In this document: piece after piece, positions 62,420 through 64,000 of the stretch
How the letters are laid out: each line of letters begins with the position of its first letter
Position numbering within the stretch: the stretch's first letter is position 1
Assembly (NCBI RefSeq): GCF_036030735.1
Contig: NZ_CP107928.1
Coordinates: 496,001 to 560,000, forward strand
Reading direction: 5' to 3'
DNA length: 64,000 bases
From: Streptomyces sp. NBC_00425
GTDB lineage: Bacteria; Actinomycetota; Actinomycetes; Streptomycetales; Streptomycetaceae
Program-made: the position numbers and the translations under genes
Notes under the pieces: model-generated
The model's input: the letters and a program-made list of their open reading frames with translations, nothing else
Told to the model about the DNA's origin: nothing
The model's database searches: none

Positions 62420-63157
62420 TCACTTCTGGTCGACCTCGAACTTCGTGTACGGGACGGCATAGTGCCAGGCTGCATCCCTGGCCTGGCAGTAGCGGTTGAC
62501 CGCGGCCGGCTCGGTGATGAGCTCTGCGTCGGTGAGGTTGTCGTCCTCGTCGAAGACCAGTCGGGCGACGAGCCGCGAGTCAAACAGCCAGAAGTCCTCT
62601 GCGGGCAGGTGGAGCCGCTCGGCGTCGGTGCGGGCGAGGTTGCGGATGTCCTCGCCTACGGCACAGTTGCGGGCGGCGTTGCTGCGCAGGTACGTCTGTC
62701 CCGGTGTGGCCGGGGAGTCGACGAGCCGAACCCGTTCGAACCGTTTGCCCTCGCCGGTCTGGGCGCGGACGTTGCGGCACCAGTCGTCGTCGTAGTCCCA
62801 GTCGATGCGCCGTCCTGCCGTGAACTGGGCCCACTCGGCCGTCTGTTCGTCGCTCGCGTACCGGCCGCGGGTCTCCAGCCTCCACGCCGTGTGCTGGAAC
62901 GTCGTGAAAAGGCGGCCGAACTCCTCATCGGCGTTGATGAGTCGGGGGGTGTCATCGCGCGGCCCGAAGTCGACGAGGGTGTTACGCGGGACGATGACGG
63001 CGACTTCGTCGGCGTCGAGATGCTGGAGTTGGGCGAGGTCTTCCGGGTCCGTGAGCGGCGGGCCGTGCACGATGACGTCACCGGTGTCGAGGTCTTCGTG
63101 GATGCTGGGGCATCCGCCGCCGCCAGAGCCTGTGCCGTTGAACCGCAGCCGTCGCAT
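62420..63157 (-). CDS. DUF6879-family protein
   Basis: About 245 residues. A short Gly-rich start (MRRLRFNGTGSGGGGCPSIH) leads to a middle region (DEEFGRLFTTFQHTAWRLET). The family core is RSNAARNCAVGEDIRNLART, followed by LHLPAEDFWLFDSRLVARLV. This core typically accompanies XRE/DUF5753 regulators in Streptomyces. ATG 63172 is an alternative start. It is co-transcribed with the downstream XRE gene. The function is unknown. Confidence 0.8.
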   Translation of the reverse strand: MRRLRFNGTGSGGGGCPSIHEDLDTGDVIVHGPPLTDPEDLAQLQHLDADEVAVIVPRNTLVDFGPRDDTPRLINADEEFGRLFTTFQHTAWRLETRGRYASDEQTAEWAQFTAGRRIDWDYDDDWCRNVRAQTGEGKRFERVRLVDSPATPGQTYLRSNAARNCAVGEDIRNLARTDAERLHLPAEDFWLFDSRLVARLVFDEDDNLTDAELITEPAAVNRYCQARDAAWHYAVPYTKFEVDQK

Positions 63158-63245
63158 GTCTTTTCCCTTCATCGGAGCCGTGGAGTGGGGCCAGCCTCCC
63201 CGGCGCCCGGGTGCCGGACACGAGACCGGACCGACCCACATGGGA

Positions 63246-63282
63246 AACTTCCTGCAACTTCGCGAAGAGGTCAAAAAACTTC
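63246..63282. promoter_or_regulatory. Three phased AACTTC half-sites
   Basis: AACTTC at 63246, 63256 and 63277, spaced 10 and 21 bases, so on one face of the helix. The second forms the palindrome cttcgcgaag (63258-63267). They lie between the divergent DUF6879 and 63332 genes and are a plausible operator for the XRE regulator. Confidence 0.45.
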
Positions 63283-63331
63283 GAGAAACTATCTGGGCGG
63301 GAAGCAACTCGATACTTCTACCGTCCGGTTC

Positions 63332-63547
63332 ATGGCTTCTGCACCTTCGGCGCGAGACGCCGACGCCGACCCCTTCGCCGCCGTGGAGTCGCTGCGCGTG
63401 GCCCTCGACCAGGCCGGAATCGTCCTGCCGTCCCTGGCAGTGGACCCGGGCACGCCCGCGCTCCACCTCGTCGACCTCGGGCGGATCCGCGCAGACGTGG
63501 CCGTACGCCTGGCGCACGCACTCCAGCGAAGGGAGCCCACGCCATGA
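63332..63547 (+). CDS. 71-residue hypothetical protein
   Basis: MASAPSARDADADPFAAVES, then LRVALDQAGIVLPSLAVDPG and LVDLGRIRADVAVRLAHAL: a helical protein of a type common in Streptomyces next to XRE/DUF5753 loci. Its TGA overlaps the ATG of the next gene (ATGA), so the two are coupled. Confidence 0.7.
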   Translation: MASAPSARDADADPFAAVESLRVALDQAGIVLPSLAVDPGTPALHLVDLGRIRADVAVRLAHALQRREPTP

Positions 63548-63906
63548 GCACGTCCCAGCAGGCCGAGGTCCCGCCCACCGACATCGTGACCGTGATCCCG
63601 GTCCCCCGACAGAACGACATGAGCCCTGAGCAGGTGCGGGGCGCGCACTGTGTGTGGTGCAGCGTCCGGCTGACCGCCGCCGCGGTGTCCCTCGACCGCC
63701 GTCAGGGCCGGTACATGGGCGTATACGGACCGTGGTTCCCCCGGGCCTGCGACCCGTGCACCCGCGCCCAGGCGCGTCGAGTCCTGGACGTCCACCTCGA
63801 GGCCTGCGGGCGCTGCCCCGGGGTACCGACGCCCTGCCCGGACCGCGAGGCGTTGGCGAAGCTCGCCCGCGAGGGGGCACACCACGAGAGGCTCAGCAAA
63901 AGCTGA
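63544..63906 (+). CDS. Cys-rich small protein, probable zinc binder
   Basis: A 120-residue protein with VRGAHCVWCSVRLTAAAVSL, FPRACDPCTRAQARRVLDVH and EACGRCPGVPTPCPDREALA. Four Cys pairs indicate two zinc ribbons. It starts at ATG 63544 in ATGA overlap with the preceding gene. It is known to me only as a recurrent Streptomyces hypothetical. Confidence 0.75.
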   Translation: MSTSQQAEVPPTDIVTVIPVPRQNDMSPEQVRGAHCVWCSVRLTAAAVSLDRRQGRYMGVYGPWFPRACDPCTRAQARRVLDVHLEACGRCPGVPTPCPDREALAKLAREGAHHERLSKS

Positions 63907-63958
63907 GCACACCCAGGCCCCTGCCGCCGGCCTGCGCTGCGGCGCGCCGACAGCAGGA

Positions 63959-63998
63959 ACGCCCGGTCCGTATCCCGCGAAGAACCCGGACCGGGCGT
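63959..63998 (+). terminator. Strong hairpin terminator
   Basis: acgcccggtccg and cggaccgggcgt form a perfect 12-bp stem with a 16-base loop, 52 bases after the stop of the Cys-rich gene. Confidence 0.7.
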
Positions 63999-64000
63999 GT

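Overview
High G+C throughout, with third-position GC bias and gene families typical of Streptomyces (DUF6233, DUF6879 plus DUF5753-type XRE regulators, Ku, Tap/Tpg telomere proteins, HA-domain helicases). I read it as an accessory, recombination-scarred stretch of a Streptomyces linear replicon: a subterminal chromosome arm or a large linear plasmid. That placement is inference. It rests on the telomere-protein chimera at 13.9-15.4 kb, the dense insertion-sequence load and the many truncated genes. No rRNA, tRNA or CRISPR array was seen.

Layout. 0-4.4 kb: a decayed tyrosine recombinase plus small XRE regulator, a membrane protein, remnants of an SDR, a second recombinase and a MerR regulator, and an intact nucleotidyltransferase. 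4.7-9.6 kb: a four-gene operon (FAD monooxygenase, SDR, aldehyde dehydrogenase, AraC-type regulator). 10.2-13 kb: an MFS exporter and a phage-type amidase. 13.1-16.7 kb: a junkyard of fused fragments (GNAT, HEAT, integrase, DnaJ-like) that contains an in-frame Tap-Tpg fusion and a toxin-tail/immunity-like pair. 16.8-21 kb: methyltransferase, XRE-TPR regulator, DCC protein, small membrane genes, ISL3 remnant. 21.8-27.4 kb: a module of a PD-(D/E)XK-like nuclease, a zinc-finger protein, an 879-residue helicase, a tiny membrane protein and a regulator with three HTH-like domains.

27.5-31.2 kb: a second recombinase/XRE/zinc-finger-recombinase cassette, parallel to the one at the left edge. 31.3-42.3 kb: two 994-bp inverted repeat arms, each carrying the same secreted-protein gene. 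They enclose a WD40 protein, relics of a type I-E CRISPR-Cas operon (cas6e and cas1 pieces), an IS5 element, a cupin/GlxA divergent pair, a second toxin-tail/immunity-like pair and a broken IS30. 42.3-49.4 kb: two inverted IS6-family copies bracket a sulfatase, an endonuclease VII-like gene and two HNH fragments. 49.7-51.2 kb: an IS110 element with a structured leader. 51.2-54.5 kb: VOC protein, DUF6233 protein, a frameshifted Ku gene and IS5/MMPL fragments. 54.7-56.6 kb: an IS630 element inserted exactly in a stop codon. 57-64 kb: a metzincin-like protease, a decapitated LacI regulator, an XRE/DUF6879 pair and a divergent pair of small genes.

The intact metabolic and regulatory genes form small self-contained units. 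Most of the rest records repeated IS-driven breakage and rejoining. Frame calls and family names come from reading the sequence and from memory of the families; no database search was possible.
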